Of a stretch of DNA of 64,000 nt, positions 34,598-46,900 are shown one piece after another. Below the pieces are notes generated by a model, which had not been told where the DNA came from, did not search any database, and saw only the letters and a list, made by a program, of their open reading frames with translations. The DNA is from Apophysomyces variabilis (taxonomy: Eukaryota > Mucoromycota > Mucoromycetes > Mucorales > Mucoraceae). The stretch covers positions 1-64,000 of the forward strand of contig MZZL01000039.1 in the NCBI GenBank assembly GCA_002749535.1. Reading direction: 5' to 3'. Position numbers and translations under genes: made by a program. Numbering within the stretch: position 1 is the stretch's first letter; every line of letters starts with the position of its first letter.

Positions 34598-35535
34598 CAG
34601 TAAATGAATTTGTGGCGACTTCTAGCATATGTTTACGTTAACATAAGATATTACTAAAAATGAAGTCCTCATTTTAATGTAAGATATCCAAGAGGTGTAC
34701 GTAAGTGACTGATATGATATGGCGTTGTGAAATAAAGATGCACCAATCAAAATAAATAGTCTAAAACGCGAAAAACGATCTGAAGACATAAGAACGTAAA
34801 TAAGCCAGTATCGCTTGTGGGCAACAATTTCAGATAGGCAAAATAAGAGCAGAATGAATGTTTGAAGCCTAGGTATCTGCCTCGTTTAACATAGCTTATG
34901 GACCTTGATCTTACGTTAAAAAATTACAGAGCGAAGGACAAAGTTAGCATAGGAATGGTTACTTCTGTTGGCAATAGAGTATGTAAGAAACAGAGATAAA
35001 TTGACAGTGTTCACTGAAGGTACATGTCTCCAGGAACAAAGCAATAGTCCTCCATATAAGGATCCTATCATTGAGCATTTTTATCGTATATAAAACGGAT
35101 GGAGGTCAATTAGACAATATATTCAACTACTCGCTGCACTTTGGAAAACACTTGACCTTTCTCACTACTGCTGAAGTTTCTACACGAATGCCTATTTAAT
35201 AATCTTCTTAATATTCTTCTACCCACTTATTGCAGCTCAACTTTCTTGACCCACACATCAAGATTGCACCCACCTACCAAAATGCTAATGAGAGCAACTC
35301 GACCCTTTAGGCCTTGTTGGAAAGCGTCAGACAATATCTAAGACGAATTTATTCCTCTAATTCATTGCTGGACGTACTCTTTTCTCCTAACTAAAAACTT
35401 CTATATATGAACTGAAGAGTACGACGGTCGAACCAGCTTCCAGGAAACTTGGTTGTAGTACCGGCAAAACGTTTTTACGCGCAAAAATTACTCGAAAATA
35501 CAGTATACTAATAGAGAGATAGAGAGATAGAGAGA
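34598..35535 (+). repeat. Right inverted arm of transposon copy 2
   Basis: This matches the left arm in inverted orientation and the arm of copy 1 (13454-14385) in direct orientation. Immediately inside it, at about 34579-34600, is the GC-rich palindrome GCAGCCGC/GCGGCTGC, which can form a stable hairpin. Outer terminus as in the other arms. Confidence 0.85.
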
Positions 35536-36122
35536 AAACTAGCGATTGTTATAACTACATGGTTCCAATCTCTACAGTTAACTCACAGACTTGGTGTGAA
35601 GTGAATGAATTCCTTATTTCTTTCCTACAACGGAGTCGGTCATCCCGGGTTTCCGACAATTCTGCGTGTGTAAAATTGTTTTGCTTTGGACAGAAATAAG
35701 AGAAGCTCGTATCTCCGATGATACATTCAATGTTTGCCTGATGATCAATAGAAGACAGACGTACGTTTATATATAAGCGCTTGCTTATGCTCATCTTCCG
35801 AGTCATACCAAATCTGCGTCGCATTTAGTAAATCATTGATATAGTACTAAAGAAAGAAAAGCCTAAATAAAGTCGTCCATTGGTAATGAATCGGACATGA
35901 CGGGAAAACCCAATCGTCTGCCAAAAAAGAGCAAAAGATTGATTTAAGCATATGACCTTGTTCAAGGGCCCACTCCACCATAAACGGATATTTGGCCTAT
36001 GATTGGACTTTGACAGACCGGCGCTCAATCTTTTCCAAGAACTCTATCGGTCGGAGCTAACCTCACCAGCTTCTGTATAAAAGCAATTACTGCCAATAGG
36101 TCGTTGTAACATCTATTGTACA
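35536..36122. promoter_or_regulatory. Upstream region of the amino-acid transporter gene
   Basis: About 590 bp between the transposon end and the transporter start. Minus-strand frames at 35555-35824 and 35825-36028 show no features. A TATATATAA element lies near 35768-35776, and a CTGTATAAAAGC-like TATA box lies at about 36070-36082, roughly 45 bp upstream of the ATG. Confidence 0.45.
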
Positions 36123-37558
36123 ATGTCTATTGTTGAGAAGGATAACAAATTTACAACAGAACACATCGATTCGGTTAAAAATATCACTGTTACTGGTATG
36201 CTATCTTTCTTCTCGGATGCCATTAACTAACAAGATTAAACAATACAGAAACTGAATTCGAGTATTGTGAATCCCAAAATGATCAGAATCAGGAGCAGAA
36301 AGGAAGCTCTCTCCTAGCCTATTTCAATGTAGTCTGTGTAGTAGCAGGTACTGGTATGCTAGGCTTACCTTATGCCCTTCGACAAGGAGGATGGTGTGGT
36401 AGGTGACATAATGCCAGTAATATCCATTATAACCGAAATTGTCTTTCTTTCTTTTCAGGTCTGTTAATCCTCTTTTTGGCCTGGATTATGTCCATATACA
36501 CTGGCATTATCCTGATTCGATGTCTTTACGTCAATGGCAAATACAGACTCTCGAGTTATAAAGAAGTTGCCACAGCATCCTTCGGACCAATAGGTGGTTG
36601 GCTTACGTTCTTTTTTAACGCTTGGGTCCTTCTTGGAGCACCTGTACTCTATATGGTCCTCTCCGGTCAAAATATCAACAGTGTCGCCAGAGGGACACCG
36701 GCCGAACTTGGTCAAACTGCTTGGATTATTATTTCATGCGCAAGCATTACAATCCCGATTATCGTTGTGAAAACGATGAAAGACGTAGCCTGGATGAGTG
36801 CCATTGGAATGCTGACAGCAGTTATCGTTGTGTTGATCGTTCTAATAGTGGCCTGTATTCACCAGTCTTCGGGCGAAATACAAAATGTCCAACGCGATCC
36901 TGTCATTTGGGAGCAATTTCCTATCGCACTTGCCACCATATCGTTCAGTTTCAGCGGTAATGTCGTTTATCCGCACGTCGAAGCCTCAATGAGAAGACCC
37001 AAGGACTGGCCTAAAGTTGTAGCAGCTGGTTTGAGCACATGTGCCTTGATGTACTTTATGATAGCCATTCCAGGATACTACATCTATGGCAGCCAAGTAG
37101 CTACGCCAATTTACGATAGTATCCCTCCTGAGACTCCAAGAACTGTGGCCATACTCCTGATGACAATCCACGTTCTCCTCTCTTCTCCCATCCTGATCAC
37201 ATCCTTCTCTCTCGACGTGGAAGAAATGCTAGATATTACCGTTGAACGCTTTGGCAAGCTTAAAGAGTTTACCATTCGCGCTGCTCTCCGCCTGTCCATC
37301 ATGATCGTGATCGCTGTTATCGCCTGTGTGGTACCTCACTTTGGCAGCTTAATGTCATTGATCGGTGCTTTTGCCAGTTGCGTGCTGATATTCATCCTTC
37401 CTCTGTGCTGCTATTTCCGTCTCACTGGTATCAAGAATAAGCCCATCTATGAAATCGCTTGGTGTCTGCTCATCATCGCATTGGGTATTGTTGGTCTCAT
37501 TTTTGGAACCAAAGACTCGATACAAGGACTTATTACTGCTTTCAATGGTCCACAATAG
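36123..37558 (+). CDS. AVT-type vacuolar amino-acid transporter (AAAP family)
   Basis: Three exons (36123-36195, 36249-36398, 36459-37558) give 440 residues. A short hydrophilic N terminus (about 50 residues) precedes about eleven membrane segments. The first contains the AAAP signature region SLLAYFNVVCVVAGTGMLG followed by LPYALRQGGW. Fungal AVT proteins move neutral or other amino acids across the vacuolar membrane by proton exchange; the SLC32/SLC36 families are the animal relatives. The short acidic N tail, rather than a >100-residue one, fits the Avt5-7/SLC38-like or Avt1-type equally poorly, so I leave the substrate open. A TATA-like element lies just upstream. The gene converges with the dynein heavy chain, with 375 bp between stops. 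Confidence 0.88.
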
Positions 37559-37933
37559 TTGTATAAATACAATGTCAATTTCTAAAGATTTAGAACCCTT
37601 CCTTAACCTTTATCTACTTCTGCTGCTTAACCTGTACTACTACTTGAAAGCACCTTTTGGTTCAGCAATGTAGTGTATGATTAAAAAATCCTACGTTTCA
37701 ATAAGCGTTACGCTTCTTTTTCTTCTATTTCCTGCTTGCTCAAACCCAAAAGACTATGACCTATATTGCCATGTCTGCAACCCTTCATGTCTTTTAACTA
37801 GATCATATGTTGCATTACATCTAACCTAGTGACGGCTGTATAATACCTTGGGGTTCTCATCCTATAGAAAGTGTTGTGCAACCTGCACATATGCAATTTA
37901 TTATCATGTATCAATAGAAAATATCTGTGTTGA
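37559..37933. other. Convergent 3' intergenic region
   Basis: About 375 bp between the stops of the transporter (+) and the dynein heavy chain (-); it should contain both polyadenylation regions. The frame at 37798-38067 is a shadow. AATAAG/AATAGA-type elements occur, but no single site can be assigned. Confidence 0.4.
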
Positions 37934-40900
37934 TTAAAACGAGATAACGAGTGCAACGGCTCTTTGGGGAATTCGTTCTTTCTCTTCAGCATATGCTTTG
38001 GCGTTGATGGTGAACAATAGTTCAGCACGGTCAGAATTAAGGTAGACAGGGAGCGCCACCTGTTCACTAGCGTCCTTATCTTCTTTCTTGATCCACCGAA
38101 GCTGTGTCTTGGGCAACTTCGTACTGGGTTCTGAAGTCAAGCGCACCTCATCGTTTATCCATTGTCCTCCTTCCATACGCAATCCACGGACGAAGTAGCC
38201 TTCTCCCTCCTTTCCGTTACCGATATTGACGTCCAATACAAGTTCTTCCAATGACCACTTATGTTTTTGCGCAGTTGCCTGTCGAGTGGCAGTAACGTAT
38301 GCTTCTGGGATAAAAAGACCACCCATCCAGACTTCGATATTATCAAATGCCTGTTCCTGGGAAATGCTTTCAACCTGCTCTAGGCGATTCTTCAAGTCGG
38401 CAACCCACACATTGAGTGATATGTCCTTAGGCACCTTGTACCGTTTCCAATGGTTAGGAATAAGACCCTTCGTCAGCCAGTTCATCAGCTGCCTCAAATG
38501 ATTAGTCTGCTTAAGTTCGCCTTTGCACACTTTCTGTAGCGATGCGAGATCTTCGCGGATTGTACGAAGCAAGCCGCGGGCGATTTGATTTTCACGTTCA
38601 AAGAATCGGAAAAGCGGGTTCATGATACCAGAACTGTCGCGTTGAAGGGCTGTGATCTTCTCGGGAAGAATCTCCAACCATCCTTCAATGGACTGACTGA
38701 GGGCACGCATCCAGGCTGGTTGTTGAGACGTAGTTGATTGTGTTGTGGTATCTTGTGCAAAAGCGACCTCGTCATCATCGCTCAAACTCTTCATTTTTCG
38801 TACTTTGGAAAGCATAGCATTTCCTTTAAGCGTAAGCAAGACCCTTTCAGCATTTGCTGGCAATCCAAGCCAAGTTGGTGGTTCGCGATCGGGTAACTTA
38901 TTCACCCATTCCAAGAAGTGCTCCATCTTCGTTCCGTCGGGTACGACAAGTGAATCCTCATTTTCGCCGCTGCTCTTAACCACCTGGAAGTCAAGGTCGT
39001 AACACCGATGGCTAAACAACGTATTGACGAACGAGTCTAGCAGACGCTGATCGAACTCGTTGTCGATTCTGCCACCGTAGATAGACTGCTTCAAGAGAGA
39101 TCGAATTGCATCCCATGGAATCTTTTCTGGTGAAATGTTAGCTCTGCCGCCAGCTGCAGTATCAAGCCAGTTGTCGATGGTATTCAAAGCACAATCTTGA
39201 TCAGAATCGTTAAACTCATACACCTTCGTCCAACCAAGGGGAACGTATCGAAGACGCTCCTGAACCACAGCATGTAACCAAGCAAGCATAAAGTACAAAC
39301 GAGCTCGTTCTGTAGGACCATGAGACAAACGGGAAGGTGGTATGCTACGGAGAGATTCTTGAAGATTGGCTTTGATGCCCGGAGGAGGTTCAAACATAAG
39401 CACTCGTGACATACGCAACAGGTTGACAGGCACTTTCGGATTGGTTTCCATCGTCAAGAATAAACGGAAGTTATTATGTGGTTTCATGCTGTGCAATTTC
39501 TTCTCCAATTGTCCAAGCCATGATGGTGCAAGATGAACGTTCTTCAACATTACCCAATTACCGGTCTTGATAGCGGTAGAAATAGCTTGATCCGCAAGAG
39601 TAAAACCTTCTGTCGAGCCCATAGCCACAGAGGAACAATGTGTCTTAGTTTCAGCTACCAAATTATCTACACGATAACTGGCATCATAGCCAGGAACAGA
39701 GCAAAGTGCTAGCGGTGTGCTGCTGTCTACTTCTTCCTTCACAATCTGTTGCAAGTTGAGTTCTCCGGTGTTAGTGAATTCAGAATCGAAAATTTCCGAA
39801 GCGAAAATAGTTGTTGCAGGCAATAGTCTATCCGGGCGGAAGCACTTAACGGTGAGCATTCTGCGCACAGGATCTAAATTTTACGAAACGTTAGAATAGA
39901 TGGCCAGCAACATTGATACTAACCATTTGAGTCGCTTGATGGCCAAGATTTTGGTACGATTGTTTCTGGTTGAGGATGCTCCATGAACCGCCTCCACTCT
40001 TCCTCGTTTCCATTAATATGACGCACCAAATCCTTAAAGCATTCAAGGCTTGTGAATTCCTTCACTCTTTGTGCCGTTTCATCGCTGAAGAAGGAAGGTA
40101 AACCAAGGTTGGCTGCTGTAACTGTTGATCCCACAACCACCTCGCCACCGCTCAACAAATAGTCGTATTCCGTGTCGTCCACATTTTCTTGTGCTCCTTT
40201 GATACGGATCTGGCAAAGAAGAACCGCAAACATAGTATGATCTTCGTGAAGCAAGGTTCTCGAAGCCCGCTTATAAGCGGCTGAAAACAAATCTCGAGAA
40301 AGGATGGAAAGACGTTCGATAGGATCTGTGACTCCAGTGAGATTCGGGTTGGCATGTAACACGTATTCGAATATTTCATAAAAGAAATCAAGCGAGAATT
40401 GGTAGAAATGGTGGATCAAGTTGAGCTGTTCCATAACAAAGAAAATAGAACTGCAGGCATGCGCCAACGGACTGTATACAGCCGTGGTCTGCTCCACTTC
40501 CTGCATCACCATGTTGGTCTCATCAACCTTCCTTGTGATTTCGGCGGCCTCCTTCTTCAGGGTCTCCAATGTCTCGATCACTTTATCGTCGTCCAGAATG
40601 TTACCCTTTGATTCATTTAGAGCTTGCAATAGCGATTTCTCAAGGTGACGTAGTTTTAGCTGGAACTCTCCTTGAAGTTTAATCAAATCGGTTCTTCGTT
40701 GATCCACGTCCGGTCTCTCCGCCTTGAGCACCTTGTTCAAACATTGGCTCTGCAGACTTCCACGTGTCACTGTGAAGTTCACAAATGTAACACGCGAGCA
40801 AATATCTGGCGCGAAATTGACAGAAGGGTCACGAGTTGAGAGGAATAGTGTGAATGAAGGTGAGAAATCGATATCTTGATTTCCGAGACGGATCAGCACA

Positions 40901-43900
40901 CGGCCACCAGTTCGACGAAGTTCTTTGTTGAGTACCGGATTAAGAATAGGGTCCAGGTGCTCTACATCCTGAATCAGAATCGGGTTACCGAAACGTAGTG
41001 CACTCTCCAAGTTCTTGATAAAGGCATCGTCTAAGAAACTCGTAACCGTAATCTTCCTATCTTTGTATTCATTTATCAAGAAGTTTGTAGCTTGCCCAGA
41101 TGGATCTATAACCAAGGGGTATCGATCGAATCGCTTCAGCATGATGGCGTTTTCAACACATAAATTATCCGTTGGGAGTGAGTTTGCTTGCCACGATAAA
41201 CGGTCGTCAGCCGAGGAAAGGTATTCAGTCAACGAAACGTCTTGCTTGTACTGGATATTGGCAGTCATAAGATGGTCAGTCCATTTAACCATAAGCATTT
41301 CACGATATTGCTGATCGAAGTAACCACCATATGCCAAGAAAGCAGCGGCAAGTAATACGTCACCAACGATGGTACCCATTTGACTCTCAAATGCTTGACT
41401 GGCTTGCTCCCAGCGTACCTTCTCAGACGACAAGCTACTTAAAAGTGTCACACTACGATCGACCTTTGATTTAACACGGTCCATTTCTGCCTTGATAATC
41501 TGAGTTTCACCAACAAGCGCAGCATATTCTTCCTTGTAACGTGCAATACTGGCTTCCAAATCAACAATCATCTTTTCAATATCAGCTGCCTTTTTCTTTG
41601 TATCCTCAGCACTCTTCTCCAGAGTTGTCACTTCTTCACGAAGAGGACCAACACGATCCAAAATCTCGGAATAGTTCACTTGAGCAGAAACCCACTTCAC
41701 CAAGGGACCACAAGCTTTGGAAGCACGATTGACATTCTCGTATTCGAAAGCTGGATTTGTCATGTAAGTTCGCCGCATAAAGTCGCGCATCTGTTTCGTC
41801 ATCTGACTCTCCGTGTTGTAATTGACAATACTGGCAATGAAGTCGTCACGACGAATAATACTTTGGACTGTCTTCCAGCTATCGATCTTATGGCCCAACA
41901 TAGTGCATACAGACTCCATAGCAAGCTTCACAGCCTCCGGAGGATTACCCATGGAACGGACTTCGGTAAGATGTTGACGTTTGATGCTACTAACGCTCTT
42001 TCGAGCCTCTGCGACAGCGGGCTCGGCATTAGCTAAGTCATTCAAGACCACTGTGCGGCGCTCTTGGATTTCCTATTGTTTGTCAAGTTAAACCCATGTC
42101 AACGGAATCGTTTAGCTATAAATACCTTGTTCTGCACCTCCAGTGCCGACTGGATTTCTATGGATGCTGCCTTCTTTTGCTCAGCTTCCTTTTCATCTGC
42201 AAGCATCTGATTAATCTTTTCATTAGCCTGAGCATTCTTCAGTTCCAGCTGGTTCTTCTTGATAGCCAAGCTCTTGCGAAGTTCTTCCACCTTGATGACA
42301 GTGTCTTTCAGTTTCTCGAGACCCACATTCAAGTGACGCTGTTGCTCTTCCAAATCCTCACGCTTTTCGTTATATAAACGCACATAGTGAGAAATGAAAT
42401 CTAAGAAGTGACGCGGTGTTGCGTAATTGTAACGGCCCTGTCTCTTACTAAGCTTAGCATTGATTTCATACAGTGACTGATGGACATAGACAAGCGCGTT
42501 AACAACGGCTTCACGGTGAGAAGGCGGGATAGGTAGGTTGCGGTAAGCGATAGGGAAGTTGATAGGTGCTGAATAGCTCGGAACATCCAGGTCGAGCGTC
42601 TTCGTAAATTCAATACCGACCTGATAGAACGCTTGATCAGGCCAATCACCAAACCAATCCAGTACACAACGATTGAACAAAGCTGGTGAAGTAGCAGCTC
42701 GGGACGCCAGGCCACCTTCCGGAGGATTCATGGTGAACACAACGTGCAAGTTGCGCCTCACTTGTTGAGTGAACCACTTGTAAAGTTCTTCACCGGAATC
42801 GAGCATTAAACCTTCACGTTGAGCGCCTTCTTTACATGCAGTCATAAGAGAAGCATATTCATCTCCCTCGAAGAGACCGGGGACCTCGGCATTAGCCAGA
42901 AGTGTATTCATACGTTCAAGGAAACCGGAATCAAGTACGTTGGATTCGTCCATGATAAAGCAGATCTTTTCACCTTTGCAGCCTGCACGTCTAAGCACAG
43001 TTCTCAAATCGTCATCGAAGTCGGCACCAGTATACTTATTGTGAACTTTGATTTGGAACACGCTCAATCCGTTCATCCATGCAACAAAACGCGAGAGAGT
43101 CGTCTTTCCAGAGCCACTTACACCAATCAGCAGCAAGTGACCTTGTGGCTGCCGGAACACACGGTCAATTCGAAGTACGTGTTCCAAGACATCGTTAAAC
43201 AAGACCAAAGCAACATCAAGTTCTTCTTCGTAGAAGACCTTCAGTCGAGCCTTAGCATATTCACGCAGCTTCTCTCGTTCCACAGGGACATAGAATTTGG
43301 AAAGCCAGTTGGAGAATAAAATAGGACGTTCAAGAGCCTCTTCGCGGTTAATGGCGGGGAAATGCTTCATAGCAATTGTGTCAATCATTTCATCGGTCCA
43401 TCGGCGTTCCTCTTCATCTACTAGACGATCTTGGAAAAGACGCAAAGCTTCGTGTGCCCAGATACGAACAATTCCCTCAACAGTAAGTGTTTCCAATGGC
43501 TTGATGGCTTCGAAAATACCACGCACCCAACGTGTCAATTCACGAGGCGAATAAATGTAATGGGCCTGGATATCAGGAGTGAATCGTTTCTGAGAGGCAA
43601 GGTACAATTCGACCATGGCAGCAGTAAGTGGTTCCGCATAACCGCGAAGGTTTGGAACAACCTTAAGCATTGCGCGAGTAAATGTACCATAAATCTGCAT
43701 CAACGAAGTCTGACCAGCATAGTCAACCATAACAAGAGGTGCATGGCGCAGGAAACGATGAGAAAGTGGGACACGACCAGGATCTGTCGGAGGGTTACAT
43801 GCGCCGACAAACTGAATGCGCTCAAGAGTCACCCAAGCCTTGTCAGCTGTTCTCCAGAAACCATTATATTCCACCAGCTGTCTCAAGAAGGAGATCACAC

Positions 43901-46900
43901 GTTGAGTGTTGTATTTGTCAGTGGCAGGCAAGTTAATTTCATCACAGAAAACCACAAGCCATCGACCGATTGTAGCAGGTGATAGAATAACTCCGTTAGG
44001 CGTTTTGCGATATTCACAATGTTGTTCAAATGTCTTCAAGATCAGTTCAGGAGTAGTTGCGCTGGAGAAGTTGAGGCCAACGACTTCCATGTCTGGCAAT
44101 TTACGTAGTGCACTGAACAGAGTCATTGTTTTACCGGAACCAGGAGGACCACACAGAATGAGAGGTTTGTGCTCTGAAAGCCAAGAATACAAAACTTCTT
44201 CATGTCGAATAGTGTCCACGGTTGGGATGATCATGTCAGCTTCGGAAACCTTGTGTGTCTCAATTTCAACGACGGGGACCTTAGATTCCCAAGGCACCCA
44301 TTGGCCAGTATTGACGGCAATGTCATAATCGATGATACTTTCGTTATTGCCAGACGGGGGAAGTTCGTAGGTTGTCACACCACGGACATAGTCGCCCAAA
44401 ACAGTGCGAAGGTCTAGTTTAGCATCACCAGAGAAACTCCAAATGATGGAATAGATAATGCGCTTCGTAATGTAGCTTTCCAAATGATCACCACTCATAG
44501 GGAAATCGGGATGCTGCGCGTTGTATTCAAGTACGTTGCGGACAGTCTTATTCAGTAGAGAGAAGAACGTTGCAAGAACACGCATGCGAGTGAAATCCAT
44601 GATATGCTCCAACGTAGCAGCGTAGGTTAGAGATTTTGCAACCAGACCATTCTCGTCTGATAAATCGGCGGCCATAATCGTTGCGATCGAACGCTGCGTC
44701 GCCAAGTTAGGAGATACCGATGCGGCTTCTTCGTTTTCTGCAAGACGTCTAGATGGCCCTTCTTCTTCAATTTCGTCCATGGGCACATTCCGAAGTGTTT
44801 CAAGGTAGTTGGTGAAGATCATAGGTAGCGAGATAACATCTTCACTAAACCAAACCATACCACAACGAGAGACAGTAGCCAGCGTAGCGTATTTAAGAGT
44901 TTCGACTTCAAACATGATACGCACATTAGGTGGCAGATTAAGACGTTCACCATTTGGCAATGTCAACAAGCGGTTATCGTCAAGCACAGAGTTCAAGTTC
45001 TCAACCCACTCGGGATCAACATCACCATCAAATATGATCCAATGACGTTTCTGGCTTTCACCACGAACGTTATCGACAATTTTTCGAAGAATGTGTGTAA
45101 ATAGACCATCGGTCCATTCTCTTGTAGTGGGATCAAGAGTACCATAAAGGGCATCTTTAGGAATAGCTTTAGGATCAATAGTGTAGGCAACGCCTTCGAC
45201 ATTTTCGCATCGTTCCAAGGCAGTCAGCAACGTTTTCCAGGCAGTCGATTTGCCGGAACCAGAAGGGCCCACCATCATGAGACCGTGGTGGATATTCTGA
45301 ATTTGATACAGCTGGATGACTTTCTCCATCCAAGCATCCCCAGCAACCAAACGGCGTTCCTCACATACTTTCTTGAGCTCTTCCTTAAGACGATCCAAAT
45401 TAACTGGCGCGTAATGAACACCTGGGAATACATCCGCCAGGAGACTGCAAAAAGAAATCAATAAAAGTCATGCCTCATTGTTCACTCATTACCTAGTGAG
45501 CAGAGGAATATCGTCCTGGACAAGTTTAGGCACCATTGTTTCTCGGATACTAAAGGAATAATCAGTTTATCATCAGAAGACATTACAGAAAGCGTACCTG
45601 GAAATGAGTAGCTGTTGTTCAGGCACAGATTCAGAAATGGTAGCATACTCGGTATCTTGTGCGTTACCAGCGTCGATCTCCCTTCGCAAGGTAGCCAATC
45701 GCTCACGTTTTAAGTTACCAGCACTGACCAACACACTCTTAAGTGCACGGAGACCAAAGTCGTAGTGAGATTGAGGAGAAAGCTGTTCTGCACAAAGATT
45801 GAATAGAGGTACGACTTTGGATGCCAGAGTTTCTGCAGTTCGGAAACCTTGAGAGTACAACATAACTTGTGCGATAAGTTCTCGATCAGGTTTCGTCATT
45901 GCAATGCTGCGGAACAGCTTCTTCAAGTTGTCTGGCAGGTTGGAACGACCAGCATAACCAGGATTCATGGTGATGAAGATACCAGTGTCGGTGTTTACCT
46001 TGACATTTCTACCGACCAGCTCAATCTCCTTATTCGGATTGGTTGTTGCTGCTTTCAGTCCCAATTGGATAGTCTGTACTTGTTGCGAGACAGCTGAAAG
46101 GATACGCTCTTCCAAACGATTGAACTCGTCGAAACAACCCCATGCACCTACTTGACAGAGACCGATGAAAATACGACCCATAGCTTGGAAATCGAACGTT
46201 TCGTCACAACAGAATACCAGGACAAAACGACCCAGCTGGACACCAAGAGCCTTAACAGATTCTGTTTTACCAGTACCGGCAGGTCCAAAGGGTGAACCAC
46301 CCAGTCTTTGCTCGAGAGCCTGAGTAAGTGTTAAGTAACAGCGATCGGTCAAAGGTGTTTGCACTAGGCGATCAACAACGCCAAGGTATTCATAGCCATA
46401 ATAGAAGCTTGCGTTGGCCATGTTAATGGTCAAACGATGGATAGGATTTTCAACTGTGCTATTGAAATAGAATCGCATCTGGTAAAGCCAGTTGAAGTCT
46501 TTGGCAGAGGCGACATTATTAGCCAGCAGGTGACGACTGACATCACGTTGATGCACAAGTTCAGTAACAAGATGTTCACACTTTCGGCGTTTGATGGCTG
46601 ATAGATCCAAAAGCACGGCGTCTGCAAGTACGTTCAGATTGCGTTCGACAAGCTCAATAGCTCCCTGAAGAGGTGAGGAGTCATTTGAAGCAGCCTCTCC
46701 CATTACCGTAAGTGCCTTATCAACTGACTGTGTCCATGTAATTTGAGCAGCCAACACAACCAGCTGGGCAGGATAACGGTCGACCCAAGCCATAAAATCA
46801 TCAGAACTCATCTCTTCGGCGTTGTAGATAGATTCAAGTTCACCGACAGCATCTGACAGCAACAAAGCTAGAGATACACGCATCTCATTTTCCAACATGG

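Larger units (their letters stand above)
33012..35535. mobile_element. Non-autonomous inverted-repeat DNA element (copy 2)
   Basis: Two arms of about 940 bp, 33012-33951 and 34598-35535, are inverted copies. In a ~155-bp outer stretch that I compared base by base they differ at only two positions. The 646-bp interior matches transposon copy 1 in reverse orientation but has lost the segment holding the transposase. Both outer ends read CTCGAAAATACAGTATAC followed by ATAGAGAG-type repeats. The long, nearly identical arms suggest recent formation or gene conversion. It codes for no transposase, so it would need help in trans. No clear target-site duplication is visible beyond the low-complexity ends. 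It sits between the CM1 gene and the amino-acid transporter. Confidence 0.85.
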
